This document shows, one piece after another, positions 25,295 to 34,828 of a stretch of DNA of 64,000 nt. The translations under genes and the position numbers were made by a program. Position 1 is the stretch's first letter, and each line of letters begins with the position of its first letter. Location of the stretch: contig NZ_QHJQ01000004.1 in assembly GCF_003185655.1 (NCBI RefSeq), positions 1 to 64,000 of the forward strand. Reading direction: 5' to 3'. The DNA comes from Coraliomargarita sinensis. Its GTDB lineage: Bacteria; Verrucomicrobiota; Verrucomicrobiia; Opitutales; Coraliomargaritaceae. The notes below the pieces were generated by a model. It did no database searches. It saw only the letters and a program-made list of their open reading frames with translations, and was not told the DNA's origin.

Positions 25295-26755
25295 ATGTGG
25301 GACTGGCTGAAAACTCATACAATCGACCCTATGGCCGAGCTATTGGGGGCCGGAATACTCTTTCTGCTGACGAACTTTTTCATTGTCCTCGGAATTATCT
25401 GCGCGGTCCTGATCCTCCGGCGCGTATCGGAAGAGAGACGGAGCCCGAGCAACACATTTGCCTGGCTGCTTCTGGTCCTGCTGATCCCTTTTTTGGGCGT
25501 GCCACTCTATCTTTTGTTTGGTGGCCGCAAAAGTCGGCGCAAGGCGCGCCTCAAGTCGGAAATAAGCCGCTATGCCGAATCGCTCTCGCTGCGGGAAACG
25601 CCCGCAGAAAATAAATTAGACCCGCTGGTCGCCGAAGCCGATGCACAATGTAGCCAGGGAAACCACTTTGAACTTTTGCCTGACGGCGCGAGCACCTACC
25701 AGCGCTTGCTGCATGAGATCGACGAGGCGGAACACACGATCCATATTGCAACCTACATTCTCGGGAATGACCGTAGCGGCCAGACCATTATTGATCGCCT
25801 GGCCAAGCGAGCCACCGAGGGAGTGACTGTTCGGGTGCTCCTGGATTCCCTCGGTAGTTGGAATAAAACACGCCTGGCCAGAGTGAAAATCCGTCAATGC
25901 GGAGGCGAGGTCGCCATGTTCATTCCCGTCTTACCGCTTCAATCGCAGACATCCGCCAATTTGCGCAACCACCGGAAAATAGCAATTTTCGACAATTATC
26001 GTGCCATTACTGGCGGCCAGAATCTGGATAACCGTTTTTTAGGAGACTGGCCGGATGAAGCGCGATTCACTGATTTCAGTGTGGTGACCCAGGGGCCAGC
26101 CGTTGCTGAGCTCTCCAGGACGTTTATCGCCGACTGGACATTCGCGGCCAAGCAAAGTCCGGCGCGTTATAAGGAGATTCTGCAATACATCCCCGAAGAA
26201 GCGGGAAACAGCACGGTGGAGGTGATTGCCAGTGGCCCGGATATACCGGACGATCCGCTCTGGGAGCAGGTTTTGCGTATCATACAGGAGTTCAAGCAGC
26301 ACCTGACAATTGTCACTCCCTACTTTATTCCAGACGAGGTCTTGCTGCAATCACTGCTGGTCAAGGCGCATACAGGCCGCCGAATTCAGCTTATCCTACC
26401 CTTGCGCTCCAATCAGCGCATGGCCGACATCGCCCGTTTTCGCACGCTTGCCCAGCTGCATACCGCGGGTGTTGAAATTCTCTTTTACGAGCCAGGCATG
26501 CTACATGCGAAGCTTGTGCTCGCCGACGACATGATCGCCCTGACCGGATCTGCGAACATTGATGCACGTTCCCTTTTTGTGAATTTTGAAATCGCACTGG
26601 CGCACTACACTGCCGCTGACATCCGCACCCTATCCGACTGGGCCATCAATCTGAAAAAGGATTGTATCGATTACAAAACTGCCATGAGTGATGCGTCACG
26701 CATTCCCTCCAAGCTTAGTCAGGATGTGGTGCAACTACTGGTCCCTCTTTTATAA
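25295..26755 (+). CDS. cls: Cardiolipin synthase (phospholipase D family)
   Basis: A 486-residue cardiolipin synthase, which condenses two phosphatidylglycerol molecules in the inner membrane. Two N-terminal membrane helices (about 17-42, 56-73) precede an FGGRKSRRK basic linker. Two PLD (HxKx4D) catalytic motifs follow: HRKIAIFDNYRAITGGQN near 228 and HAKLVLADDMIALTGSANID near 409. Length and layout match the ClsA/YwnE type. A first-strand spacer of 115 bp lies upstream and a 430-bp spacer downstream. Confidence in function is high; gene number (clsA/B/C) cannot be assigned. Confidence 0.93.
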   Translation: MWDWLKTHTIDPMAELLGAGILFLLTNFFIVLGIICAVLILRRVSEERRSPSNTFAWLLLVLLIPFLGVPLYLLFGGRKSRRKARLKSEISRYAESLSLRETPAENKLDPLVAEADAQCSQGNHFELLPDGASTYQRLLHEIDEAEHTIHIATYILGNDRSGQTIIDRLAKRATEGVTVRVLLDSLGSWNKTRLARVKIRQCGGEVAMFIPVLPLQSQTSANLRNHRKIAIFDNYRAITGGQNLDNRFLGDWPDEARFTDFSVVTQGPAVAELSRTFIADWTFAAKQSPARYKEILQYIPEEAGNSTVEVIASGPDIPDDPLWEQVLRIIQEFKQHLTIVTPYFIPDEVLLQSLLVKAHTGRRIQLILPLRSNQRMADIARFRTLAQLHTAGVEILFYEPGMLHAKLVLADDMIALTGSANIDARSLFVNFEIALAHYTAADIRTLSDWAINLKKDCIDYKTAMSDASRIPSKLSQDVVQLLVPLL

Positions 26756-27094
26756 TATTTTCCGGAGAAAGGCGTGGCCCCGTTGATTGTAGCTATGACA
26801 CGCCAATACCATAGCTTGTCGAACGGAGGAAACCTGCGCCCTTGTCCCATCGGCAAATATTTCCGGGAAAATAGTAAGGCAGTTTAGCCTTCCGGAGTGG
26901 AAGCGACAAGACCAGCTCTGATAGAGTGAGGCCGGTTTCAAGAAGGTTTGTCCTCGTCGCGATCTTGCGCCAGCTAGGTCGATCGTTGTTTCTGATAATT
27001 AATCGACAGCACTCGCGTGCCATCGCTACGATCAAGCCATAAGGCGTAAAGGTCTTGTCAAATCGGGATTAGTTTGCTGGCAAGTCAGAGGCAC
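26756..27094. other. Spacer without a supportable gene
   Basis: About 340 bp between cardiolipin synthase and the greA terminator. The minus strand has an 80-codon open frame (26793-27035) rich in Arg and Leu, but it lacks a ribosome binding site and resembles nothing I know. Short in-frame fragments in neighbouring frames (LWLDRSDGTRVLSINYQ near 27030) read more like protein than noise. The stretch could therefore be a decayed gene, but no family can be named. Confidence 0.4.
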
Positions 27095-27140
27095 AAAAAA
27101 GCCGCAACCGAGATGACAAGGGCCACCAGCGGTTGCGGCT
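27095..27140 (-). terminator. Rho-independent terminator of greA
   Basis: On the minus strand an 11-bp perfect stem (27130-27140 pairing with 27100-27110, arm AGCCGCAACCG) encloses a 19-nt loop and is followed by a run of six T (27095-27100). It starts 45 bp after the greA stop codon. Confidence 0.85.
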
Positions 27141-27184
27141 GATTAAAGTTATTTGTTCTGTAACACGCCGGGAGGCGCCGAATA

Positions 27185-29044
27185 CTACTTTTTGTCGACC
27201 CAGCGGCTGATCTTCAGGACTGTCCACTCCTCATCATTGCCACCAATACTGGTCGTCACCTTCGCTCCGCTCGCTTTACCCAGAAGCGCCTGCGCCAGTG
27301 GTGTCTTGTAGGAAAGGATATCATTGTCCGGATCACTGTCCCATGCCCCGAGGATGGAGTAAGTGTGGGTCTTGTCTGTCGAACCTTCCTTCAGTTCAAC
27401 CACGCTGCCGATTCCGACATTTTCCTCCGTCACATCACTAAAGTCAGTGACCCGTGCACGGGAAAGATCGACTTCGAGCTCGTTCTTGCGGGAAAGCAAA
27501 ATGTCCTGATCCTGACGCGCCATCTTGTACTCGGAGTTCTCCTTGAGGTCACCGTGTTCACGAGCCGTCGCAATCGCTTCCTTATTTTCAGGAATCTTCT
27601 TCTGGATGAGTTCTTCGTACTCCTCCTTGGCCGCGTCGAAACTTTCCTGGGAAACGATAAGTGCCTCCTCTTCAGGGGCTCCTGCAGACTCACCTTCAAG
27701 CAGGCTCTGTACGGTCGGGAATTGTTTGATGAAGCGGGCGAGAAGCGATTTCTTGGTCAGATCCTCAAAGCCCTGATTGAGTAGCAGTGTTTGGGCAAGG
27801 TCCCGGGCTGTCTCAACATTGGCATCGGCGAGCAAGTCCGGGATCAAGCCGGTGTCGTCGCTCAACAGGTCCGCCAGGGGAATACGGCGGGCACTCGCGT
27901 TTTGGAGGGCCTCGTAGTCAATCGCGTAGAACATCGCCGCAAGCAGGCGAGGCGTAATAAGTGGTTCGATAATGCTCGAATATTTCTTCGAAGCACGGTT
28001 CTTGACCACCCAGAAAAGAAGCGGCCCCTTGATGGTTTGCTCTTTAAGCCAACGATCCAGGCAATAGCTGATGCGGTCCTCCATCTCATGTTCGAGCATG
28101 AAGTTAATGCACTCGCTGGTAAATTTACCGCTGGAATTACGCAGCAAATCCTCGACCATCTGCTTCCACTTGTCCGGGTAGGTACGGCTGATCAGATCGA
28201 GGTAGCGTTTGTAATACTGCGCGGGCAAGTCGTCCGCCAATTCCGAGTAGTCATTGGTCGAATCGAGAATGGAAGCGGAAGATGGCTGCAGGGCCTCCAC
28301 ATCCTCGTGCAGGTCGCGCGCAAGGTTGTTACGCACCCAGACCCCGTGAAGTCGGTCGGCCTGGCTGAGACTCTTCGCATTCGCGATGGCATCAGTCAGT
28401 TCCGCCAGAATTTCCGGCAATTCTTCACGAATGACAGAAATATTTTCGGAAAGCGCATAGAGCTTCTCCCCGAGTTCGATCTTTTGCTTGGGGTTCTTTG
28501 TGCCGTGAAACTGCTCTAGAATTTCGTCCTCCGGCTTGACCGGCTCGTCACGGTAAATGTAAGGGTCCGTCTTCTTAAGTGGCACCCCGATCCGTGGGTC
28601 CTTGGCCAGGACCTTCTTGGTCGCCGTCCACCACTTCTTGTATTTGATTGGTCCGATCACGCGGGCGAGCGAACGCTCAAGCTCGGAAGTGGTCATGGCC
28701 TTGTCTTCAGTCGCCCCGATGATTTCACAAATCAAGTCGGCAGGTTGCTTCTTGATCATCTCGTTGATGACATCCGGCTCTGTGCGGGAACGAACCAAAA
28801 TATCGTCCGGCATGAGGATATCGAGTTTATCGACACAGAAGGCTGGTGCCATGGCGTGGCCCTTTTTACCCTCCTCGAAATCGATGATGAGACGATCCTG
28901 CGCCTCGTCGTAATCGACAATTTTACCGAAGCCCCAGGCGCGATGCAGGCAGTAATTGCCGGGCACCATGGCTTCAAGCTTCGGACGGTGCGAAGCTAAA
29001 TTAGGTTTCTTTTCAATGAGTGCGTCTATTGCCGCTGAATTCAT
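27185..29044 (-). CDS. greA: GreA-type transcription elongation factor with long N-terminal region
   Basis: A 619-residue protein, about four times the normal GreA length (about 158). The last 170 residues form a complete Gre module: the antiparallel coiled coil with the catalytic tip AREHGDLKENSEY (494-506, Asp and Glu that enter the polymerase secondary channel), then the FKBP-like C-terminal domain (GIGSVVELKEGS to SRWVDKK, about 543-619). Residues 1-450 are mainly helical, possibly repeat-like, with an initial beta-rich part (GNYCLHRAWGFGKIVDYDE, a Tudor/CarD-like look). Long GreA proteins are known in Chlamydiae, so this may be a shared PVC trait. GreA cleaves backtracked RNA in stalled polymerase. 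It is monocistronic with its own terminator and divergent from rsmB. Confidence 0.9.
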   Translation of the reverse strand: MNSAAIDALIEKKPNLASHRPKLEAMVPGNYCLHRAWGFGKIVDYDEAQDRLIIDFEEGKKGHAMAPAFCVDKLDILMPDDILVRSRTEPDVINEMIKKQPADLICEIIGATEDKAMTTSELERSLARVIGPIKYKKWWTATKKVLAKDPRIGVPLKKTDPYIYRDEPVKPEDEILEQFHGTKNPKQKIELGEKLYALSENISVIREELPEILAELTDAIANAKSLSQADRLHGVWVRNNLARDLHEDVEALQPSSASILDSTNDYSELADDLPAQYYKRYLDLISRTYPDKWKQMVEDLLRNSSGKFTSECINFMLEHEMEDRISYCLDRWLKEQTIKGPLLFWVVKNRASKKYSSIIEPLITPRLLAAMFYAIDYEALQNASARRIPLADLLSDDTGLIPDLLADANVETARDLAQTLLLNQGFEDLTKKSLLARFIKQFPTVQSLLEGESAGAPEEEALIVSQESFDAAKEEYEELIQKKIPENKEAIATAREHGDLKENSEYKMARQDQDILLSRKNELEVDLSRARVTDFSDVTEENVGIGSVVELKEGSTDKTHTYSILGAWDSDPDNDILSYKTPLAQALLGKASGAKVTTSIGGNDEEWTVLKISRWVDKK

Positions 29045-29098
29045 AATTGATTGCTTATCTGATTCGTAAACGGTCTAACATGAATAAATCTTAGACCA

Positions 29099-30394
29099 AT
29101 GAGAAGTATTAAGTTTAGTTTATCGAAAAAGCCAGTAAATGCGTGGGACGCTGCCGTTCTGCTGGTCGAGGCTTATTTTTCGGCTAAACTAAAGTCGGAT
29201 CAGGTTTTGGACCTGCTGCCTAATGATTTTATAGGACAACGCCGCGCGAGCTGCCAATCACTTTTTCTCGGGGCGCTTCGCCACGGACACCGTAGCCGGG
29301 CCGCCTTTAAGCCCATGCTGCGAAAAACGCCCAGGCCGATTGTCGAAGCAATCTTGCTCGTCGCCGGATATGAATTCTATTCCGAGCCGAGCGAGCGACA
29401 CCCGAAAATCGTGCACCACGCCGTCGAGCGCAGCAAGAAACTTGTCAACCGTTTCGAGCAGGGTTTCCTCAATGCAGTTCTTAGAAAACTGCCTGCTGCG
29501 ATTGAAAAAATCGACCCGGATTCGTCGACTGCCGACTTTTACAGCCATCCGGATTGGCTCGTGAACCATTGGAGCCAAAGTTTCGGGGAAGACGCGACCC
29601 GGGAGCTCCTGGAGTGGAATCAGCAAATACCGGAGCAAACCATACGCATCTACGATCCCCCCAAGAGACTCCCCGAGTTTTTGACTCCGACCCCATGGGA
29701 CGGCTTTTACCGTATCTCCAGATCTGTGGACTGGCAGCATCAAGTTGCGCCACTTCTTGATGGAAGCGCTGCCTACATCAAGGATCCGTCGACACGGCTG
29801 GCCTCTGCCCTGCTCGGCCCAAGCTCCGGAATGGACGTGCTGGATCTCTGCGCCGCACCCGGCGGTAAAAGCTACGACATGGCCCACCAAATGCACCACA
29901 GCGGGCGGATTGTCGCGGTGGACCTCCCGGGGAGCCGTGTGCCAAGACTGCGCGAAAATTTCAGTAAACTAACTGCACTTGGTCTTGAAGCGGAAGCAGT
30001 CGAATGCGACGTCCTTCAACTCAACAAAGCTATATTGGAAGAGCGCAACCTGCCAACGCGATACGATGGCGTGATGTTGGACGCCCCCTGCTCTAATACC
30101 GGGGTCATCCAGCGCCGCACGGATGTCAAGTGGCGCCTGCGGCCCAAAGACATCCAAGAGTGCGCACAACTACAGCTGGAATTGCTCATCGCCGCCTCCG
30201 GTTTTGTCAAAGACGGCGGACGCCTTGTTTACAGTACCTGCAGCATCGAAGAAGAAGAAAACCGGTCGGTCGTTGATCACTTCCTGCACACGGAGGCAGG
30301 CAGTCAGTTCCGGCTCGAAGATCAGTCAATCAGCCTGCCTTGGGAAACCGGGCACGATGGCGCCGGCGCTTTTCTTCTGATCCGGACTAACTAG
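29099..30394 (+). CDS. 16S rRNA (cytosine-5)-methyltransferase, RsmB/NOL1/NOP2 family
   Basis: A 431-residue RNA m5C methyltransferase with a NusB-like N-terminal RNA-binding domain (about 12-145) and a SAM-dependent methyltransferase domain. Visible motifs are the SAM loop DLCAAPGGKS (249-258), DAPCSNTGVIQRR (328-340) with the family cysteine C331, and STCSIEEEEN (379-388) with catalytic C381. The domain order matches RsmB, which methylates C967 of 16S rRNA in E. coli. Some verrucomicrobial homologues could have another target. The spacer to divergent greA is 54 bp; the 3' end overlaps the convergent Fe-S gene by 4 bp. Confidence 0.88.
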   Translation: MRSIKFSLSKKPVNAWDAAVLLVEAYFSAKLKSDQVLDLLPNDFIGQRRASCQSLFLGALRHGHRSRAAFKPMLRKTPRPIVEAILLVAGYEFYSEPSERHPKIVHHAVERSKKLVNRFEQGFLNAVLRKLPAAIEKIDPDSSTADFYSHPDWLVNHWSQSFGEDATRELLEWNQQIPEQTIRIYDPPKRLPEFLTPTPWDGFYRISRSVDWQHQVAPLLDGSAAYIKDPSTRLASALLGPSSGMDVLDLCAAPGGKSYDMAHQMHHSGRIVAVDLPGSRVPRLRENFSKLTALGLEAEAVECDVLQLNKAILEERNLPTRYDGVMLDAPCSNTGVIQRRTDVKWRLRPKDIQECAQLQLELLIAASGFVKDGGRLVYSTCSIEEEENRSVVDHFLHTEAGSQFRLEDQSISLPWETGHDGAGAFLLIRTN

Positions 30395-30708
30395 TTGAAC
30401 GAACGCCCACACCCACAGGTGCTGCTCGCATTCGGATTTTTTACCTCAAAGCCTTTTCCGGAGAGCCCATCGTCAAAATCAACAACACTACCGTCCAGGT
30501 AGTCGAAGCTGGTGGGGTCGACTAAAAAGGACACCCCCTGATCTTCAAGTGTGCGGTCGTCCGGTTTCTTTTCGTCAAAGGACATCCCGTATTCAAATCC
30601 CGAGCAACCGCCCGGTTCGACGAAAATACGCAGAAGCTGCTCCGGGGTCGCCTTTTCCGCGCGCAGAGCCTCAATTTTGGTGGCAGCACTTTTGGTTAGT
30701 GTGATCAT
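30391..30708 (-). CDS. HesB/IscA/ErpA-type iron-sulfur carrier
   Basis: A 105-residue A-type Fe-S carrier. The three conserved cysteines are present: C35 in EPGGCSGFEYGM and the C-terminal pair in STCGCGRSFN (98 and 100). GFEVKNPNAS just before the pair matches IscA/ErpA. These proteins pass Fe-S clusters to apoproteins such as radical SAM enzymes, one of which (HemW-like) is encoded 3 kb away. It is monocistronic here with no isc or suf genes nearby. The ATG at 30708 fits the family N-terminus MITLTKSAATKI. Confidence 0.92.
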   Translation of the reverse strand: MITLTKSAATKIEALRAEKATPEQLLRIFVEPGGCSGFEYGMSFDEKKPDDRTLEDQGVSFLVDPTSFDYLDGSVVDFDDGLSGKGFEVKNPNASSTCGCGRSFN

Positions 30709-30833
30709 ACACGAAACAAAATCCCCTCCTGACTCCTATGTCAAACCGCTGCCGGGAAAGAATTCGTAAGCAATTTCCGTGCTAGTTGTAAAACAACTTG
30801 CGAATAATTTGGACCTCCACTTGGATAGGCGGC

Positions 30834-31835
30834 GTGGAAGGCCTGAAACATATCTTCAACGAATTGCATCTGGAGATCGTGCGAACGATTGCCGAGGGCG
30901 GCATGGGCGTTGTTTACGAGGGCCGGCAAAAAGGCGTGGGGCAATTTGAAAAACGCGTCGCCATTAAGCTGATCCGTGAAGAGTACTCCAAGATCGAAGA
31001 ATTTCGCAATAATTTCATCGGCGAAGCCCGTTTGGTTGCGGATTTGATTCACACCAACATCGTGCAGACCTATCATCTCGGTGTAATCAGTGGTCAGTAT
31101 TTCATGACCATGGAGTATGTCGAAGGGATCACCCTGGATGATTTCATACAGCGCCATATCGATACCCGGCAAAAGATCCCGGCTGACATCGGCGCATTTA
31201 TCATCTCTAGAATTTGTCGCGGACTGAACCATGCGCACCAACGCTGTGATGCCAGTGGTCGCAATCTTGGCATCGTGCACCGCGACGTAAATCCCCGCAA
31301 TATCATGCTGGGCAGTGAGGGCGATGTGAAGCTGACCGACTTCGGCATCGCGAAGGCGCTGGACCTGATGTACAACGAGGAAGGTGAAGTGATTGCCGGG
31401 AAGGATGCCTACCTTTCTCCGGAGCAGGCATTGCGCGAAGTGACGGATGCCCGGGCCGATCTTTTTTCATGCGCCATCGTTCTCTCGGAAATGTTGCTCG
31501 GGGAAAATATATTCGAAGCCAAGGACGAGGAACACACGCGCGCCAATATTCTCAAACTGACAATTCCCGACTTTACCAAATTGCGAAGCGATATCGATGT
31601 GAAGCTCGATGATATTCTGCAATGCGCCTTGAAACGTGACCGCGAAAAGCGCTATCAATCCGCGCAACAGATGCTTACCGCGCTGGAATTATTCCTCTAC
31701 GGCGATGGCTATGGCCCCACCAATGAGAAGCTGGCGGCCTACACCAAAGACCTCTACAGCCAAAGCGGTGATGAAGCCGCCTCTCGTTGGGCGGAAGGCA
31801 TCACTCCCGGTATCGAGCAGGATAACCCAGTATAG
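30834..31835 (+). CDS. Serine/threonine protein kinase
   Basis: A Hanks-type kinase, 333 residues from a GTG at 30834. A TTG at 30798 would add 12 residues, but kinase homology starts only after the GTG. Complete catalytic set: glycine loop [10 protein letters not shown] (21-30), VAIK (42-45, Lys), Glu in GEAR (64-67), HRDVNPRN (149-156), DFG in LTDFGIAK (167-174) and SPEQAL for the activation segment. The HRDVNPxN form is typical of the myxobacterial/verrucomicrobial PknB-like group. There is no membrane helix or sensor domain, so it is a soluble kinase. It is 20 bp upstream of rpoN on the same strand, probably one transcript. Confidence 0.9.
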   Translation: MEGLKHIFNELHLEIVRTIAEGGMGVVYEGRQKGVGQFEKRVAIKLIREEYSKIEEFRNNFIGEARLVADLIHTNIVQTYHLGVISGQYFMTMEYVEGITLDDFIQRHIDTRQKIPADIGAFIISRICRGLNHAHQRCDASGRNLGIVHRDVNPRNIMLGSEGDVKLTDFGIAKALDLMYNEEGEVIAGKDAYLSPEQALREVTDARADLFSCAIVLSEMLLGENIFEAKDEEHTRANILKLTIPDFTKLRSDIDVKLDDILQCALKRDREKRYQSAQQMLTALELFLYGDGYGPTNEKLAAYTKDLYSQSGDEAASRWAEGITPGIEQDNPV

Positions 31836-31855
31836 GGACTTCTTCGGAGACACCT

Positions 31856-33307
31856 ATGGCGATACAAGGATTTCAGCAGACACAGAAACAGACACAAAGT
31901 CTGGTGCTGGCACCGCAGTTGCGGCACTCCCTGAAGATACTTCAGGCTCCGGCCATGGAGCTGCGCACCTCTATCCTCGAGGAGTTACAAGCCAACCCGC
32001 TGCTGGAGGAATTACCCACCGAAAGCGTGCTTTCCGTCGAAGAAAACACGGAAAGCATCAACGAAAATGAGCGTGAGCCCGACGAAGAAATCGATTTCGA
32101 CGCCGAAGACTTTTCAGTTTTTGAACGAATGAGCGAAGATCTGCGTGAGCAGTATGCTCTGGAGAATACCGGACAAAGCTACACTCCCGAAGATGAAGAG
32201 CGGCGCGATCACTTCATGAATTCGCTCACGGAGAGCGTGTCCCTGCAGCAACATCTTATCGAACAGGCGAAACTGGCCGATACCGACGATGCCGAGCGCG
32301 AGGCACTTTTTTACCTTATCGGTTCCCTGAACGATAGCGGCTACCTGACCGACACTGTATCCAACATCGCCCTGACTTCCCGCATCCCCTACTTCACGGT
32401 CAAAAAAGCGGTCGATACCCTGAAGACTTTTGATCCGCCGGGGATCGGGACAGACAGCCTGCAGGATTGCCTGATTACACAGCTTGAACTACTTGGTCGG
32501 GGTGATTCCCTGGCGGCACGGATACTGCGTGACCATTTCCAACTTCTCGTGCGCCGGCGCGTACCGGACCTAAAGCGAAGGACGGGCGCCAGTACGGAAG
32601 AGATCGAACGGGCGATCGAAGAGATCGGCGCCCTCGAACCGGCACCCGGTCGCCGCTTTGCCGCAGACTCCAATACGGTCATCGAACCGGACGTCACCGT
32701 CTATCAGGATGAGTACAACAACTGGCAGATCGTTCTGAATAACGATTACATCCCTCGGCTGCGCATCAACGCCACCTACAAGAACCTGCTGGCCAAGGGT
32801 AGCCTGAACAAAAAAGAAAAACACTACCTCCTCGAGCACATTCGCTCAGGAAAATTCCTGATTAATTCGATCGAGCAGCGCCAACAGACCATCGAACGAA
32901 TTACTCAGGAAATACTCAAGGTGCAGCGCGAATTCTTTGAAGAAGGCGTCTCCAAGCTGCGCCCGCTCACGATGAATACGATCGCCGAGATTGTCGGTGT
33001 CCACGAGACGACAGTCTCACGCGCGATCGCCAATAAATACATTCGAACCCCGCACGGCGTCTTTCCGTTTAAATACTTTTTCACCCCCGGCTTCACCGCA
33101 GCCAATGGCGAGTCCGTCTCAAACAAGACGATTAAGGACAACATCGCTCAAATCATTGCCCACGAGAATCCGGCCAAGCCTCTCTCCGACCAAAGTATCG
33201 TCAACCAGCTCAAGGAGAAAGATATCAAAATCGCTCGCCGCACAGTGGCCAAGTATCGCGAAGAGCTGGGCATCCTGCCGACAAACCTGCGTCGCAGGTA
33301 TGATTAA
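31856..33307 (+). CDS. rpoN: RNA polymerase sigma-54 factor RpoN
   Basis: A 483-residue sigma-54. Region I is the Gln/Leu-rich activator-interaction part ([30 protein letters not shown]). An acidic region II (about 62-95) precedes the core-binding domain (about 120-300), the helix-turn-helix ([25 protein letters not shown]) and the RpoN box [10 protein letters not shown] at 460-469, which reads the -24 element. All modules are intact. Sigma-54 needs AAA+ activators; none is encoded in this window. A -24/-12-like sequence lies upstream of mcsA (48546-48570). The close kinase partner (20 bp upstream) is worth noting. Confidence 0.97.
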   Translation: MAIQGFQQTQKQTQSLVLAPQLRHSLKILQAPAMELRTSILEELQANPLLEELPTESVLSVEENTESINENEREPDEEIDFDAEDFSVFERMSEDLREQYALENTGQSYTPEDEERRDHFMNSLTESVSLQQHLIEQAKLADTDDAEREALFYLIGSLNDSGYLTDTVSNIALTSRIPYFTVKKAVDTLKTFDPPGIGTDSLQDCLITQLELLGRGDSLAARILRDHFQLLVRRRVPDLKRRTGASTEEIERAIEEIGALEPAPGRRFAADSNTVIEPDVTVYQDEYNNWQIVLNNDYIPRLRINATYKNLLAKGSLNKKEKHYLLEHIRSGKFLINSIEQRQQTIERITQEILKVQREFFEEGVSKLRPLTMNTIAEIVGVHETTVSRAIANKYIRTPHGVFPFKYFFTPGFTAANGESVSNKTIKDNIAQIIAHENPAKPLSDQSIVNQLKEKDIKIARRTVAKYREELGILPTNLRRRYD

Positions 33308-33443
33308 TTCAGGGGCCGGCAGAGTAACCTCTGCTAATATGTAAAAATACTGTAACTTATGACGCAGTAGCCCGATCAATTAACATCGATTGTGTTAATA
33401 TTTTCAGGAATGTAACCAGTCACCATAGTCTCATACACCTGTC

Positions 33444-33629
33444 ATGTCGGATAAGAGTAACAACCCCTACGACCCGGATAAACGCAGCTTGCACTCCGCA
33501 AGCCAGTTTGGAAAACCCAGCCGCGCACCATTTCCCGAGCCCGGCAAGGAAGAGCGTGACGACGCCATGTCCGCCTTAATGGAGCGCTTGAAACAGCTCA
33601 ATGATGAGACGATTAAGCGATCTGACTAG
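33444..33629 (+). CDS. Small hypothetical protein
   Basis: A 61-residue hydrophilic protein starting MSDKSNNPYDPDKRSLHSAS. It has a Pro- and charge-rich first half and a short amphipathic helix at the end (DAMSALMERLKQLNDETIKRS). No known family was recognised. It follows rpoN by 136 bp on the same strand, and its stop overlaps the convergent hemW-like gene by 4 bp. A GCAGAG/CTCTGC hairpin without a T run lies between rpoN and this gene. Coding status is plausible because of the clean start and the boundary shared with hemW. Confidence 0.55.
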   Translation: MSDKSNNPYDPDKRSLHSASQFGKPSRAPFPEPGKEERDDAMSALMERLKQLNDETIKRSD

Positions 33630-34777
33630 GTCGCATCCATTGCCTCGATGACTTCGCTACCGATTGCATCGGCCAGAAGCTTCCCTTTTCCCGAGAGCCG
33701 GTAATTAGCGGCTTCCTTGTACAAGAGCTTCTCTCTGACCAGCCGGTCTACTAAGCAGTGTAATTTTTCCATGTTTCCTGCGCCGGGGAATCGTCCGGAC
33801 AACTTTTCCAAGTGAATCCCCTCATCCATACGCAAACCGAATACCACGCTGTCGGTGAACAGAATACGATCATCCAAGATAAGCTTTTCCTCCTTTAAGG
33901 GGTCACCGGAAAGCATACCGTTAATCCAGTGATCCAAATTTGCCGGCCGCTGATAGCGCTCACCTTCGTACTGGCTGGCGGAAGAGGGGCCGCAACCGAT
34001 CCATTCCTGCATACGCCATGTGTTGAGGTTATGTAGGCAGGCACTACCGGGACGGGCGAAATTTGAAATCTCGTATTGCTGGTAACCGAGCGATTCCAGT
34101 TGTTGCCAGCCATTTTCATAAAACCGGACTTCACGCTCTTCGTCGATGCGGATCTGACCTTTGGCCAGCTTGACATAGAGCGCGGTGTCCTCCTCGAAGG
34201 TCAGACAGTAGGTTGAAATATGATTCGGCCCGAGATCTGCCGCCTTATTAATATCCTGCTCCCATTGCTCAAGCGACTGGTTAGGAATCGCGAAAATCAA
34301 ATCCAGATTCGTCTGAGGGAATCCGGCTTCTTGAATAAGCTCCCATGCTTTGTAGATCTGTTTCGGGTTATGCAGCCGGCCAAGCGAATCCAATAACCCG
34401 GGATGAAAACTCTGCACCCCCATTGAAATGCGCGTCACTCCCATGTCCTTCAAGACAGCCAGCTTGTCTGCCTTCACCGTGGAAGGCGCCATTTCAATCG
34501 ACCATTCTACAGGTGGTTGAACGAGTCGATCCAACATGTTGCGTCCTAGTCGCTCAAGGTCTTTTGCCGCCAGCAAGCCCGGCGTACCTCCGCCCCAAAA
34601 TACGGTTTCCACAGCCCGGTCTTTCGGCAATAAAGCAAACTCCAAGTTCATCGCATCCAAATAACGATCCAGATCCCCGCGGCGCGGCTTCTCCTGATAG
34701 AAGGCACAAAAGTCACAGGTGGAGGCGCAAAACGGTACGTGGCAGTAAAGCCCGAGCGATGTAGAGTTGTTCGACAT
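33626..34777 (-). CDS. hemW: HemW-like radical SAM protein
   Basis: A 383-residue protein of the oxygen-independent coproporphyrinogen oxidase-like group. The radical SAM [4Fe-4S] cysteines are in CASTCDFCAFYQ (C17, C21, C24), followed by the SAM-binding FWGGGTPGLL near 60, MGVQSFHPGLLDSLGR near 118 and the C-terminal HemW domain. The CX3CX2C is followed by a fourth residue F rather than the extra Cys of HemN, which fits HemW, a heme chaperone, rather than the HemN enzyme. The start codon lies 1 bp after the T run of the upstream terminator, leaving almost no leader. Confidence 0.85.
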   Translation of the reverse strand: MSNNSTSLGLYCHVPFCASTCDFCAFYQEKPRRGDLDRYLDAMNLEFALLPKDRAVETVFWGGGTPGLLAAKDLERLGRNMLDRLVQPPVEWSIEMAPSTVKADKLAVLKDMGVTRISMGVQSFHPGLLDSLGRLHNPKQIYKAWELIQEAGFPQTNLDLIFAIPNQSLEQWEQDINKAADLGPNHISTYCLTFEEDTALYVKLAKGQIRIDEEREVRFYENGWQQLESLGYQQYEISNFARPGSACLHNLNTWRMQEWIGCGPSSASQYEGERYQRPANLDHWINGMLSGDPLKEEKLILDDRILFTDSVVFGLRMDEGIHLEKLSGRFPGAGNMEKLHCLVDRLVREKLLYKEAANYRLSGKGKLLADAIGSEVIEAMDAT

Positions 34778-34778
34778 T

Positions 34779-34803
34779 AAAAAAAGCGGCCCGTAGGCCG
34801 CTT
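34779..34803 (-). terminator. Rho-independent terminator of the entericidin-like gene
   Basis: On the minus strand an 8-bp perfect stem (AAGCGGCC/GGCCGCTT, 34796-34803 with 34784-34791) with a 4-nt loop is followed by a T run ending at 34779. It lies 25 bp after the entericidin stop codon and directly abuts the hemW start codon. Confidence 0.85.
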
Positions 34804-34828
34804 GTTCAAAAGACTATCACAATTCGGA

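Noticed and set aside
26793..27035. 80-codon minus-strand frame as a gene
   Set aside because: No start signal, no family, and protein-like pieces occur in more than one frame; treated as spacer, possibly decayed.
27791..28519. 242-codon frame antisense to long greA
   Set aside because: It lies entirely within the N-terminal region of greA, has no recognisable motif and no start signal.
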